Below are positions 22,669-40,600 of a stretch of 64,000 nt of DNA, one piece after another. The notes beneath the pieces are model-generated. The model did no database searches and was not told the origin of the DNA. It was given only the letters and a program-made list of their open reading frames with translations. The position numbers and the translations under genes were made by a program. The stretch is taken from NCBI RefSeq assembly GCF_018687715.1, contig NC_056765.1:30836254-30900253 (forward strand), in the 5' to 3' direction. The first letter of the stretch is position 1, and each line of letters begins with the position of its first letter. This stretch comes from Carya illinoinensis (lineage: Eukaryota; Streptophyta; Magnoliopsida; Fagales; Juglandaceae).

Positions 22669-22719
22669 CATTTCAGAGCTATGTTATCTTTCTTCTCTAC
22701 TCATTCACTAAGAGCACGC
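22669..22719 (+). pseudogene. beta-glucosidase relic B: start of exon 1
   Basis: GAGGATGGCATTTCAGAGCTAT is shared with the start of the intact gene (29777 on); the frame reads MAFQSYVIFLLYSFTK, a signal-peptide start. Similarity ends at CACTAA (22707-22712), where GAGCACGCTTAATGG begins. That resembles the left terminus of the Tourist-like MITE at 28734, and TAA would be its target site. The rest of exon 1 was not found to the right, so relic B is truncated. Confidence 0.75.
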
Positions 22720-25195
22720 TTAATGGATTGTCCAAAGTTAAAGGAGAATTTTAGCTAATATGAAGAGGAATTTAGCTTTTGGCTATTTCATTCACATAAG
22801 TCCTCACATTGGAATAGTTATTTTTTTTTATTATATAACAATAAAATAATATAACAATAATTTGGCTTTGTCTATTCATATCAAATTCCTACATTGGATT
22901 ATTCATTATATAGTAATGAGTAATTAATAATTAAAAAAGATTTAATTTTTTGTAATTACTAATTTAATTTATTTTATCATATTTTACCAGTCTATCTATT
23001 ATATGTTAATTAATAATTATATTCTAATTAAATTAAATTACTAATTAATAATTAAAAAAATCTACTTATTCCTCATCCAACTATAGCAATTCTTTTTTAT
23101 GTTGTTTCTATTTTTATATTTAATATTTTGGTTTCTTCTATCGGTAGCATTGCTGTTTTTTAGGACTCATTACATTTCTTCCTTTGCTTGGATTTAACTC
23201 TTTAATATAAATTGTGTTTTATGCAAATGAATAATAAAGGGGGCAATTGAGAAAATGAAAGAAAGAAAAATATAATAAAATACACATTTGGCCTATGTAT
23301 AATGAGTTTCAAGTTTGGAAAATCTTTTAGAAGTAATTGTAGCGGTACTTTAGCTAATCCAATGGGACATTATTTCGGGGATTCTGATGGCAGCAAAAAG
23401 GAAAGATTGAGAGCTTTTAGTAACTACATTTTTTTTTCCTTCTCTTATGTGGTGTTTGGAGCCAGAGAGAATCAAAACAAGCCTAGAAAAGTAATAATCC
23501 TATCGATTCGTATCGTGAAGAGCATCACAAGGTAAGACAGCTCAAATTTTCCTTTTTTTTTTTATTTTCTTTTTGTTGAACTTTTCTCAGCAACCAAGTA
23601 GAACGTTACTTTTTGTGGATTTCTGATTTGCTTGTTCTTTATACCACTAGCATCCTTCATTCATTCAATCGGGGTTTGCATTTCTATGTTGTAAGTCGTT
23701 TTCTTTTTTCCGAATACATTTGTTTCTATCTAAGTTACTTTTTTCGGGGGGGGGGGGGGAGGTGATTCTTGAAGAATGAGGAGGAGGAGGAGGAGGAGGA
23801 GGAGGAGGGATGTGATTTACACAAACGAAAGGAAAAGAAAGAAATCAAATATTGCTTTCTTTTTAAGGGAAAAAAAATTGGGTTTTGATAGAAACTACGA
23901 CTTGCACAATCTTTGATTCTTTTCATTCGGGGGCTGTTGTGCATTAAAGCATGCACATAAACCAGAATCGGTCGGTATAATGAGATCACTTTCAAAATGG
24001 CTTAAGCCCGCAAATGTTTCTTTCTTGTTCAATTATTGACTCGTAACTCACTTTGTTGGTCTTCTCAGATCCTGATCCTCTATTTTCTTTTGCTTCGCTT
24101 TACTCTTCCTCTTCGGGACCAACCTGTTTTCTGGAAAATCCAACAGAGAAACGAGGAAAAAGAAGAACAAAAAAACACTCATGTTCTCTCTATAGAGAAG
24201 ATATCACCACTTTCTATCGGTTTGCATCGTTTTAAGTTTGATGTTTGGTTGATAGGCAGTACAGCGATTTTAGCACGACAATTGGTTTGGCTTCCTACAG
24301 CAATGAGAGTCGTGGGTGAAATGGTGAAATTCAACCCCGAAAAAATTAGACCCAACATGAGCAACACAACGATTTAAAATAAAGATAACTTTATATAGTT
24401 TCCCATGAAAGAGAAACGGTCCAAATTTGACCAGATTTTATAATAGAGTCACGATTTGTTAATCAATATGCTCCTGTTAAGCCATATTCACTCTCACGTT
24501 TGACTACCCCTATTTCATCTATTTTGTAGTGTTTTGCAGCTAGGTATTAGAAAGTATAATGGAGAATTTCGTAGGACTTGGATGATGTGATATAGCTATT
24601 TATAGATATCTGAAACCAAAAACGATGCTTTCTTTGTTTTTAGTAAAAAATCGAGTTTTTTTCTTGTTTCAATCTTATATCACAATTTAGTTTTTGATTT
24701 TCATATGATCACAATTTAGTTTTTGATTATTTGAGTGCTATTTTCCATATGGTTTAAAGCAACTCATGGCTAAAGAATCTCTCCTCTATAGACTAAAAAA
24801 TAGTACTCAAATAATTTGTGATCAGGTATTGGGAATCTTAAGTCATAAAGTAGGCTAAAAAAAGTTTTCATTCATGATAGGATGCACATGACGAAATGCA
24901 CTAAAGGAGAGTATTTTGAACAAGGACATTAGTCGATATGGAAACATTGAGCTGAGCCCTGCTGCTGGAGTTCTAAATTATAGGCAATTATGTTGCAGTT
25001 GATGTTTGCTTCAAAATTTAAATGTATGGAAACAAAGGATGTCTTGTTTGATTGTTTTTTATTTTTTTTTTAAAGAAAGGCTTTATTTTGTTGAATTTAG
25101 GTACTTTGAGTGCAACTTTGTTTTACCCTTCACTTGTGTAGCCTAAAGGAAACTTGTAATCAAATGAAAAATCTGAACAAGGACTATTTAAAGGC
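22720..25195. other. intergenic, MITE-like start then unassigned sequence
   Basis: Starts with a probable Harbinger-type element (left end at 22713; right end not found). Around 23350 TAGCTAATCCAATGGGACA echoes the inner part of the element at 28734-29203. 23747-23759 is a G run and 23778-23808 is (GGA)n. No gene recognised. Confidence 0.45.
23747..23808. repeat. poly-G run and (GGA)n microsatellite
   Basis: A run of about 13 G followed after 20 bases by roughly ten GGA/AGG triplets. Strong G-quadruplex potential on the plus strand. Confidence 0.9.
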
Positions 25196-25198
25196 ACG

Positions 25199-25629
25199 AA
25201 AGCATACATAAGTGAAGATGGACGCCTTCTTCTCTTTCGTCCAGAATAGAATGCAATTCGCATGAAAATGGGGGCTAAAACAATGTGCATTCCATCACCC
25301 TCTATTGATCAATTTGTAGATGTTGTGAAGCACACTGCCATAGCCAATAAGCGTTGGGTAATCTCTCTTTGTCTTGAAGAAAATGCCCAAGACATATGCT
25401 GCATTAACACTTCTATTGTTTTCGGAGTTACTTTTGTCAGCGGAAGTTTAAACATTTTTTAAAATATATGAATTTGTGGCATTGAATACAAACACAGGTT
25501 CCTCCTGCAAGGAAAGGGTCTCTGTATCTGAGACATCTGCTCATGGAAAGTGGTCAATTATTGGGTTTGGGTCCAGCGCTTGAATACGTATTCCTCATCC
25601 ATGTTTCCCCTGTTGGAAACTATTTCAAG
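25199..25629 (+). pseudogene. branched-chain amino-acid aminotransferase relic (two exons)
   Basis: Two adjacent exons of a plant BCAT, the pyridoxal-phosphate enzyme for Leu/Ile/Val. Exon a (about 25199-25359) reads SEDGRLLLFRPE, then a TAG stop, then NAIRMKMGAKTMCIPSPS and IDQFVDVVKHTAIANKRW, ending at a GT donor. Exon b (25498-25629, after an AG acceptor, donor GT) reads VPPARKGSLYLRHLLMESG and LGLGPALEYVFLIHVSPVGN. Both line up with the conserved family core (MGAERMCMPSP...VPPPGKGSLYIRPLL). The stop most simply comes from CAG to TAG. Neither the lysine-containing exon nor the N-terminus was found nearby, so this is a fragment. Confidence 0.8.
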
Positions 25630-27640
25630 GTGGTGATATATACACATATCTTGTTTTTTTCTTTTGGGTTAAATTGATGCTTAATTTAAATCCTATTAAT
25701 GATAAAATTCATGAAGTCCATTTCTTTCGTGTCTTGAAAATGATGAATCATAATTCTTGGAGATTTCAAATTATTTGACTTTCTTTTTCTAGCTTGGACC
25801 TTTCATCATTTTTTTTTTCGTGATCTCGTTTTCTTTCTGAATGGAGTAAAGATTATGACTTCTATATGCAAGATAGTCATTAATGCATATATTTCTGGTA
25901 TTGATTTGTAGCAATTTACATTTTTGATTGACAGTTTTATAGGAGCTAAAAACTTTAGCAGTGGGGCAACATGGGAGGCACGTTAACTCGATTGAAAAAG
26001 TGAACGTGAGTAATATGCATAATTTTTTCTTTTTTAATTAATATTTTCAGAATCTTAGCTTCTCTTACATATATGTTCATGTGCAAACTTTGTAGGGAGT
26101 TTCAGCCTCTTATTAAATTCAAACGTGATTATGAGACTAATACTGTTTTCAACATTCTTGATCGACTGATGTACAATGGTGTATATTTGCTCAAGAAGAT
26201 ACCAACAGATTGTTAAGTTGCTGGAGAGTTCAACTATCTGAAAAAGAGCTCCTGAATTTTAAACCTTCTGTAAATACTGAATCTAATAATTTGGAGTGGC
26301 TTTCACAACTTTATGGTGAACAAAAGAAAAGGCAGATAATAACAAGTGATAAAGGTTGTGGGAAAGAAGGCTCCTTAGGATCTGATATTCTGAACAGCTA
26401 TGAACTGTATAATCTTGTTTGCCAACAAGTCAGAAACTGGCTTGCCCACTGCTCCATGCAAGCTGCAACTTCTCAAAGATGCGCTGGGTGGGAATGAGAG
26501 ATCCAAATTTTACAGCAAGTCTATGCAAAATGGGATTGGGAAAGGAGAGGAATCCCAAATTTACTTTTGTGGTCAGTATTATAAGATTAATGTTTATTTT
26601 TAATTTTCTCTATAAATTATATTGTGCATGATGGTGTGAATCCTTTTTATACAAGCATGTGGAGGCTAAGATGGCGTTGTAATGACAGGTTTCTTGTTTT
26701 GGATAAACGGTACGCGTGATGTTCATTTATAGGTTGTGAAATTTCATTGTTTTCCGTTCTGCTATGAAATTTGTAATATCTGAGTATTGAATACATGAAA
26801 AGGTTCGCAATTTCCACAAGACTTTCTGTGGCTGTACATGTAGGCTGCTACTTTGGAGGAATTGACTCAGAATTTTACGATGTTTTCTTTTCCTAACTAT
26901 AATATTTTTTCCTCTGTTGATACATATTTTTCTGCACTCCAATAAATTGATTCAGAATTTTCTATTCTGCGACCAAGACCATGCTTTGATTTCGCTAATT
27001 TTAAATTTCATTTTACCACTTCTTGTTTTTTATTTATCCATATCTATGATCATCTGTTAGGTACAGAAACTGAGTCCATAAAAGATTAGTTTGAATAATC
27101 AATGATGTAAGAAATTAGTTTGTACAGTTGATCAAGCAGAATAGTTTGGGTTTTTAAAATGCACTCAAATCTGAATGTTCAAACTTTTAAGTATTAATAC
27201 TGAGAGAAAGCAGTGCTGCTTGAACGTCCAAGGGACGTTTGCATATAGTTCCACTGGGCAAAAGGCTTTCAAAACTTGGTATATGTATGTTGCAGTTCAG
27301 CATCACCAATCGCTGCAGTTAGAAATTGACTGGTACTGGAATTCTGTATCACATGTAGAGAATTATACTGTATTTACTATATGGTGAATGCATAATAAAT
27401 ATTTTATAGTATCACTGATGTAAGATATTGTTGCTAAACAAATAAACTCTGGGTCATTTTCTTCAGGTATATTATTATAATGGATGCGTGTATATATATA
27501 TATATATATATTTTTTTTTTTTTTGAGATGCATAGTTAACATATATGATTGTTTTGTTTTATTTTACCATCTATATTATTATTAGCTTATTTTGAGATGC
27601 ATGGTTATGCCATGAATGCGCAAATATTGAGTACTACTGC
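25630..27640. other. intergenic after the BCAT relic, with one coding-like patch
   Basis: 26120-26497 has weak protein-like character on the plus strand (around NTVFNILDRLMYNGVYLLKK, then after an in-frame interruption VQLSEKELLNFKPSVNTE). I do not recognise the family and see no clean gene model. It may be a further gene fragment or chance. 27491-27510 is a short (TA)n followed by a T run. Confidence 0.35.
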
Positions 27641-27707
27641 AACTTGTGGTTGCTTTTATAACCATGCACTACTACGTCATCAGCACCTGACGTTTCATAA
27701 AAATTAA

Positions 27708-27855
27708 GAGTAATGTTACATACAGTTAGTTTTGCATACTTTCTGCGCACTCTACTGATGTAATTAGCTGGATTAATTTTTTTTTAATACATAACCAATC
27801 ATATCACTGGAGTGCACAGAGGAATCCATAAAAGTGGCTGCAAATAAAATTTTTG
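27708..27855. mobile_element. MITE with 9-bp target duplication, in the beta-glucosidase 5' flank
   Basis: 148 bp flanked by perfect AAAAATTAA repeats (27699-27707 and 27856-27864). The ends are imperfect inverted repeats (GTTACATACAGTTAG...CTGCGCACTC against the complement of GAGTGCACAGAGG...GGCTGCAAATAAAA). A 9-bp duplication points to the Mutator superfamily. The paralogous flank at 18.6-18.7 kb has a single AAAGATTAA and no element, which confirms the boundaries. Confidence 0.85.
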
Positions 27856-28366
27856 AAAAATTAATATTTGATGACTATTGCTTTAAAACTTTCTCACGTG
27901 TATAGGCTGAAAATATTATATCAAGTCTGTTTCCACGCATACATCAAGGCCTAACAAAATCGAAATAATATATAATATTGTGAATTCAAAATATTTAAAA
28001 TTTTATTGTAAACTTATATTTTTTAGTTTTTTGGTTTTATTCTTTTTAAACTAATTGAGTTTTTTTTTACTCATTATTTATACACCACATTTGATAAGAA
28101 AAAATAAAAAAATAAAAAAATTATAGTGTGAGAATGATAAATAGATTTTTTTAATAATATAAACTTTCTTTTCCATTTAAGAAAAAATGAACTGTTGGAA
28201 AATGGAAACATTTTGGAAGAAGATTTTTACTATTTATTATCTTCACACCTTATATTTTTTTATTTTTTTAAAATTTTTGTTGGATTTGTTCTTCTTAATT
28301 AATATATATATATATATATATATATTAATATATAGTGTATAAAGATGAAGAATAGAATTTTTATTT

Positions 28367-28401
<35 letters not shown>

Positions 28402-28423
28402 AACCTCAAAAGGTATAAAGCAA

Positions 28424-28666
28424 GGGTAATGATACACTTACCACCCTTTTACCACTATTTTACCACTTGTAGTGTATTTATTTTTTTATCATTTTCTTTT
28501 AAGTATTTTTTTAACATCCTTAGCCATTAAGAAAAAATTTTAAAAATATATAATTTTAGTGATAGTCACTTGCTTAATCATTAAGTAAAAAAAAAAAATT
28601 AAAAAAATTAAAAATTAAAAAAAGTGGTAAAAGAGTGGTAAAATAGTGGTAAGGCTATCATTATTC
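28424..28666. mobile_element. Mutator-like MITE with long TIRs and 9-bp target duplication
   Basis: 243 bp flanked by perfect ATAAAGCAA repeats (28415-28423 and 28667-28675). Ends: GGGTAATGATACACTTACCAC on the left against GAATAATGATAGCCTTACCAC (complement of the right end). The inverted similarity continues inward through repeated TTTTACCACT/AGTGGTAAAA blocks. The 9-bp duplication fits Mutator-like elements. Confidence 0.9.
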
Positions 28667-28733
28667 ATAAAGCAATACGCGAAAAAGCACCGATGGCGGG
28701 TGGCACGAGGATTCAGGTAGATAACACAACTAA

Positions 28734-29203
28734 GAGCACTAGCATTGGTTTCATCAAAAGCCAATGCATCTTCAAATTTTGATGAATTTACTTAAAATGA
28801 ACCTACATTGGATTCATCAAATAGGTATTTGGGAAACTTTGAGCTACAGTAATTGTTGCTCTTCCTTCAAATTTGAAGGTCTACTATTCCACATTCAAAC
28901 TAATATTTTATTCTAATTTTAATATGCAATGGTTTTATTTTATTTTATTCTAAATTAGTTGGAAATAAATTATTTAAGTACTAAATTAAACTATTAATGT
29001 CCATATGGCTAGTATAATTACAAAATATGAAGAAAAAAAATTAAAAATATTATTATTAAGAAAATAATATTATATTATTATTTTGATGAATTTAATGGCT
29101 AATCCAATGTGGAATTATAGATATGAAGGTTTTGAATTTATGAAAAATGTGTACTTTTCATCAAATTTTAAAGATGAATTTGATGAGTCCAATGCTAATG
29201 CTC
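28734..29203. mobile_element. Tourist-like (PIF/Harbinger) MITE
   Basis: 470 bp flanked by TAA (28731-28733 and 29204-29206). Terminal inverted repeats GAGCACTAGCATTGG and GAGCATTAGCATTGG extend with mismatches to about 26 bp (TTTCATCAAA against ACTCATCAAA). A TAA target duplication is typical of PIF/Harbinger. The interior is AT-rich and non-coding. Confidence 0.9.
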
Positions 29204-29206
29204 TAA

Positions 29207-29780
29207 TATTCAAACTCAAGCTAATGTTCAACTGTCACAGTCAGCAAACTCAAGTACAATCAATCCATTTTTTTATTTTTTATATGGTCAGTTATACCAA
29301 TAAGTCTCATGCTTTTAACAACTATAATCAATTTACTTGAAATTCAAATGAAATGCATTTCTAATGCAGAACTTTTATTCCATTATATAGAATAGAGAAA
29401 TGATATACGTGAGTATCAAATATATAATTTTTGTACAATTCTTTTATAAAAAATGACTCACCATGAAAAAGTGTAAGAATTTTATCTTTTTTTATAGGAT
29501 AACATTTTTATAAAGGTTTGTACGGTGAAAAATGATTAAATAACTAGCCATTTACAATTTCTTACAACCTTTCAAAAAAATAATATTTTTTAAATATTTA
29601 TTTTAATTTTGATTTTGATTTGATGTGTTTGAAATTTTAAAAAATATTATTTTATTGATAAATTGTAAATGAATCGTAGATGAATTATAAGGCTATCATC
29701 TTCCTTGTACGATTAGATCTTATAATAATAATAATAATAATAATAATAAAATGCCCAGCTACTGCCACTGATCACTGAGG
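29207..29780 (+). promoter_or_regulatory. proximal upstream region of the beta-glucosidase
   Basis: AT-rich, with an (ATA)n tract at 29722-29750 just before the start codon. A related ATAATAATGATAAAAA tract precedes relic B exon 1 at 22620. No single TATA box stands out. Three MITEs sit within 2.1 kb upstream of the ATG. Confidence 0.4.
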
Positions 29781-36621
<6,841 letters not shown>

Positions 36622-37607
36622 ATTATAGATATGATGTCTATATGATTAACTTATGTGAAGGCCATTTCGTTTCCTTCTATATGCCATGCATAGACTCAAA
36701 TGCATATTAAATTAATAATATATTCCTTAATCCATAATGTATCATGAGAAGGCACTTCAACTTTAACAATCAATGCACTAATTCTATCATCTTTTTATTC
36801 AGGGGTTCATCTAACTTTTTCAAATGTTTTCATCTTTTGAAATTCTGCAAATGGATCAAGGTAGTTATCTACTTTGTTGAATTTGATAAATCTTAACTAT
36901 TATGCTACATTTAAATGGTTCAGATTTTAAAGTCTCAGCATTTCTTGAATGCGGTATGCGAGAGTTAGATCTATATATAAAAAATGTTATAATTGCAAAA
37001 TTTGTACCATTTAGTTTGAAAATAAATGTTATAATTACACATTGTAGGAATAAATATTGTAAGACTCTCTTCATATATTAATATAAGTTCGAATAGAATT
37101 CAAGGGTAATTTTTTTTCCAATTCTCAATCCTCATATTCTTCAACAAAGTTATTTTTTTTTTTTTTTCTCAACTTCTATCTCTACTGTTCTAATTATCTG
37201 TAACTTATCTTTTACTTCATTGCTTGGATTGATGGGACCAATCCTCACATCCTTCATATATCGTATAAATGATTTCTTGGCTTGATTCATGTAGTGGAGA
37301 ATGACCCACTTATTTTTGGTTGCATGTAATCTCTTGCTCCAAATGACCACTTCTATTAACCTAATGATTGCCTAAAGTCATGTAAAAAATACTTTTCACA
37401 AAAATTTAAATGGTCAATCCTAAAAGTAGGGGTGGGCAACGGGCCCAGCACCCCGTTACCTGGCCACCCGTCCACCCCACACCCCTAGCGCATGGTGGGG
37501 CTGGCAATCCCGCCCGCCCATGCTTAAGTAATTTCTTGTATTGTTTTAGTATTATTAGAAACCATTCAAAACCACCAAGTTTGAAATGTATAGTCTTTCC
37601 GAATTGA
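36622..37607. other. convergent intergenic region between beta-glucosidase and lipoxygenase
   Basis: 986 bp holding the 3' ends of both genes. AT-rich, with AATAAT/AATAAA-like signals. A GC-rich patch at 37435-37520 (GGGCCCAGCACCCCGTTACC, CCCGCCCGCCC) resembles no gene and may be a transposon end. No other feature seen. Confidence 0.4.
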
Positions 37608-40600
37608 TCAAATGGAAATGCTATATGGAACTCCTTTTCCAGTTACGCCAGGGCTGGAAAATGGCTTCAAAAGCTCATACGGCACAACCCCAGCTCCTAC
37701 TCTATTCTTCAAACTATTGTTCGCATTCCTTTCATCAATTATCCGTTCAAGTTCCCTCAATCTCCCATGGAACCTCTCAAATGCCTCCTTTATAAACGGA
37801 TCTTCAGCCCATGATGGCTCACTTTTCTCCCCAAGATATTCTTCGTCGGGTGAATGATTAGACAATATGTCCAAAACAGCCATCACTCTTGTTGCTTGAA
37901 GTTGTGAAGGGAAGCATTGCAAAAGTGCGCGTTCAGGTTTTTTCAAGAAAATTTTCCATTCTTCTTCAGTTGGGTCTTCTGTAGGCATATTGGTTCTAGC
38001 AATGGTTGGCCGATTTGGGAAGTAGCCCCCGTAAGCATATTGACCGAAGTTGGCGGCGGCATGGTGGCCGGAAGTCACCCAAGTGATCGTTGTGAGGATG
38101 TCGATTAGGTCTTTCTGGGTCTTGAGAACCGGCCACCACGGTTCGTCCTTCTTGTCGGCGTGGCCAACTGTTCGAATTTCCGTCCACCATGATTGGAGCT
38201 CTTGATCAAACTCCACAAGGCTAGGGTCAGGGTAGTAGTGATTGACATAGTCTGTGACCCATTGTTTGATGGCATCCCAGAGGATGAGACCATCATTTCC
38301 GTAGGGGTAGTCTTTGATTGTTAGCCTTAGTCCATGAGGAGCAGTTGGATCCTCAACGGCCATTCCCCTGCGTACAAAATTGCAAAAGAACCAATCGATC
38401 TTAAAATTTGATATAGGGGAATTAATTAGATTGTACACATCAATGAAAACCTATAATATGCCACTTGATTGCCAATAAGTTGCAAAACAACAAGTTTCCT
38501 GTTTGTTAAGAGTACTTCTACTTACAGTTGATGTGGATTACTCATCTTTTACGAATATAATAGGATTTGATTTAGGATAGCGTTTTCCTCCAAACTAGTT
38601 TGTGAAAAGTTTCCTCCAATCCCATATATGAAAGTGACAAGTGTTCTTAGAACATATGACAATTAATAAGCATATGCCTTTTTAAAAATCTAAATTTAAA
38701 AATGGTATATGATGTCATGTGTCCCTTCATTAAGAATATGTGTTTCTTTGCATGCTCAAAGGATACATGAAAAAATTTTAAATGGGTTGGAGGAGCGGTT
38801 TGGAAGAAAACTCTTTTATTTGATTTTTTATTTTTGAAAATCTAAAAGATTGGCTAATTGGAAACTACGTACCTGTTAATTAGGTCAGCAGGAAGTGACT
38901 CCTTGTCGAACCTCCATTGGAGATCATAGGCGGCAGAGCAGATTTCCATGGAATATTTACCAGGTGCGAATGCAGACTCAATGGTGCCACCTGCATTGAT
39001 AAGTGCTTCTCGAGCCAGAGCATTGATCTCCATTGTGTAACGAAAATGAGGGTGCAACAGTCTGTAGATTGGATGCATCACGCTAAGTTGCCTATTTGTA
39101 GCAATTACGTAAGGCTCTGTTACACAGTGAGTTCTTAGCCTGGAAAAGAGATCAGTCAAATCATTTCCCTCATTAATGTAAATCAAATTGAGCTTTGAAG
39201 GAAAAACAATAGCAAATAATTAGTTTATAAAGTATTGGAAAATAATACATACCAGTGACTAACGAGCTGGTGATAGCCAGAGTCATGGGCAAGGACATGA
39301 GCTTTAGCAATCCTCCATAGCCAAACTTCAGTTGAATGCCAAGAAGGTGCATAAACTTGCTTCCACTGCGGCTTTCCGTCTATAGGTGGCCGAGTCAGTT
39401 CAATCGCCAGAGGCCTCAAGGTGCCATCTTTAGTTAAGAAGAATAGTGTACGTGAACCGTACAATGTGGTGCCCTTAAGCTGTCTTACTTTGCTGACGAA
39501 TGGTAATAACAAGTCGTGATAATCTAGCATAAACAGCTTCTTTTCTTTTAAGGCCTGCATGCATACATTCATGACAATATAATACCTATAGATTTGTTTA
39601 TGATATATATTTAGTTGAATGATGTCCAATATTCCTGCCTGAAATTTACACGATATGTGTTATATTCTTCTAACCTTGTCAACAGTCATTAGACCTCCAA
39701 TCTCTTCCTCAATAATTTCTGTCGTGATGGCTGACTCTGGTGGACCGTAGATCTCAGGATCAAGTTTGCTCTTCAATGGCCACTCCTGCATAACTTTTTG
39801 TGCAACTTTTAAAGCATGCACGGAGTAAAGTAATTGTTTTCTTTAAACAATGCATGCTAGGTATGTAGCCTTTTCTAGTAAATTTAAGCAAATTAGTCCC
39901 AAATCATACCGTGACCAACCGTATGCTATATGGGTTGAGACCAGCAAGAGTCTGTCGAGCAAATTCGTCATCCCTAAACCAAAAGAACTTGTCCCCTGCA
40001 AATCCAAAACAGCACATCAATATGTATATAATTGTCATCATCAAGAGAGAGAGTGTTTGTTTGTTTGCATGTGTTTGTGAAGTTTAATTTGTGTTTGGTA
40101 AGGGGGGGTGGGGGTCTCACTGTTCATAGTTTCAGGGGTCTCAAAGCGGAGCACATCTCCTCCGGTTTTGGAAATGGTTTTAACAAGCCTGGGCATGATT
40201 TCTCTGAGAAACCCTTCTTGATCTTCTTCCGATGGCAAGTTAACCCCTTCGGTGAAAAGTGAGTCTATGGCTGTGAAGTATGGGAATCCAAGATCCCTAT
40301 CCGAAATCACAATTCCTAGTGATGGCACCAATACTCGCAACACAGAGTATACGGTCTTCGCCGAGAATGTTAGCTGCTTTATCTCCGAGAAGCATTCATC
40401 TCGAGGAACATAAAACCTGCTAGTTTTCCTCGTCTCCGACTGTGGATCTGCATATATATTGACGCCGCGGATAGCATGCATGTTCAATAATCAATGCAAA
40501 TAACTATGCGATCTTAAATACGATTACTGTTATTCTAAAATCTTTATACCACACATGGCTTACATGACATAATTTAATTTAAATAACCATAAATTTTACT

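Noticed and set aside
28243..28437. Phe/Ile/Tyr-rich minus-strand frame
   Set aside because: Read through poly-A, (TA)n and the MITE edge; low complexity only.
37608..38438. Lipoxygenase last exon starting at an upstream methionine with an extended N-terminus
   Set aside because: The extension is intron; the acceptor (ACGCAG) at 38368-38370 joins in phase to exon 8 and restores the family sequence.
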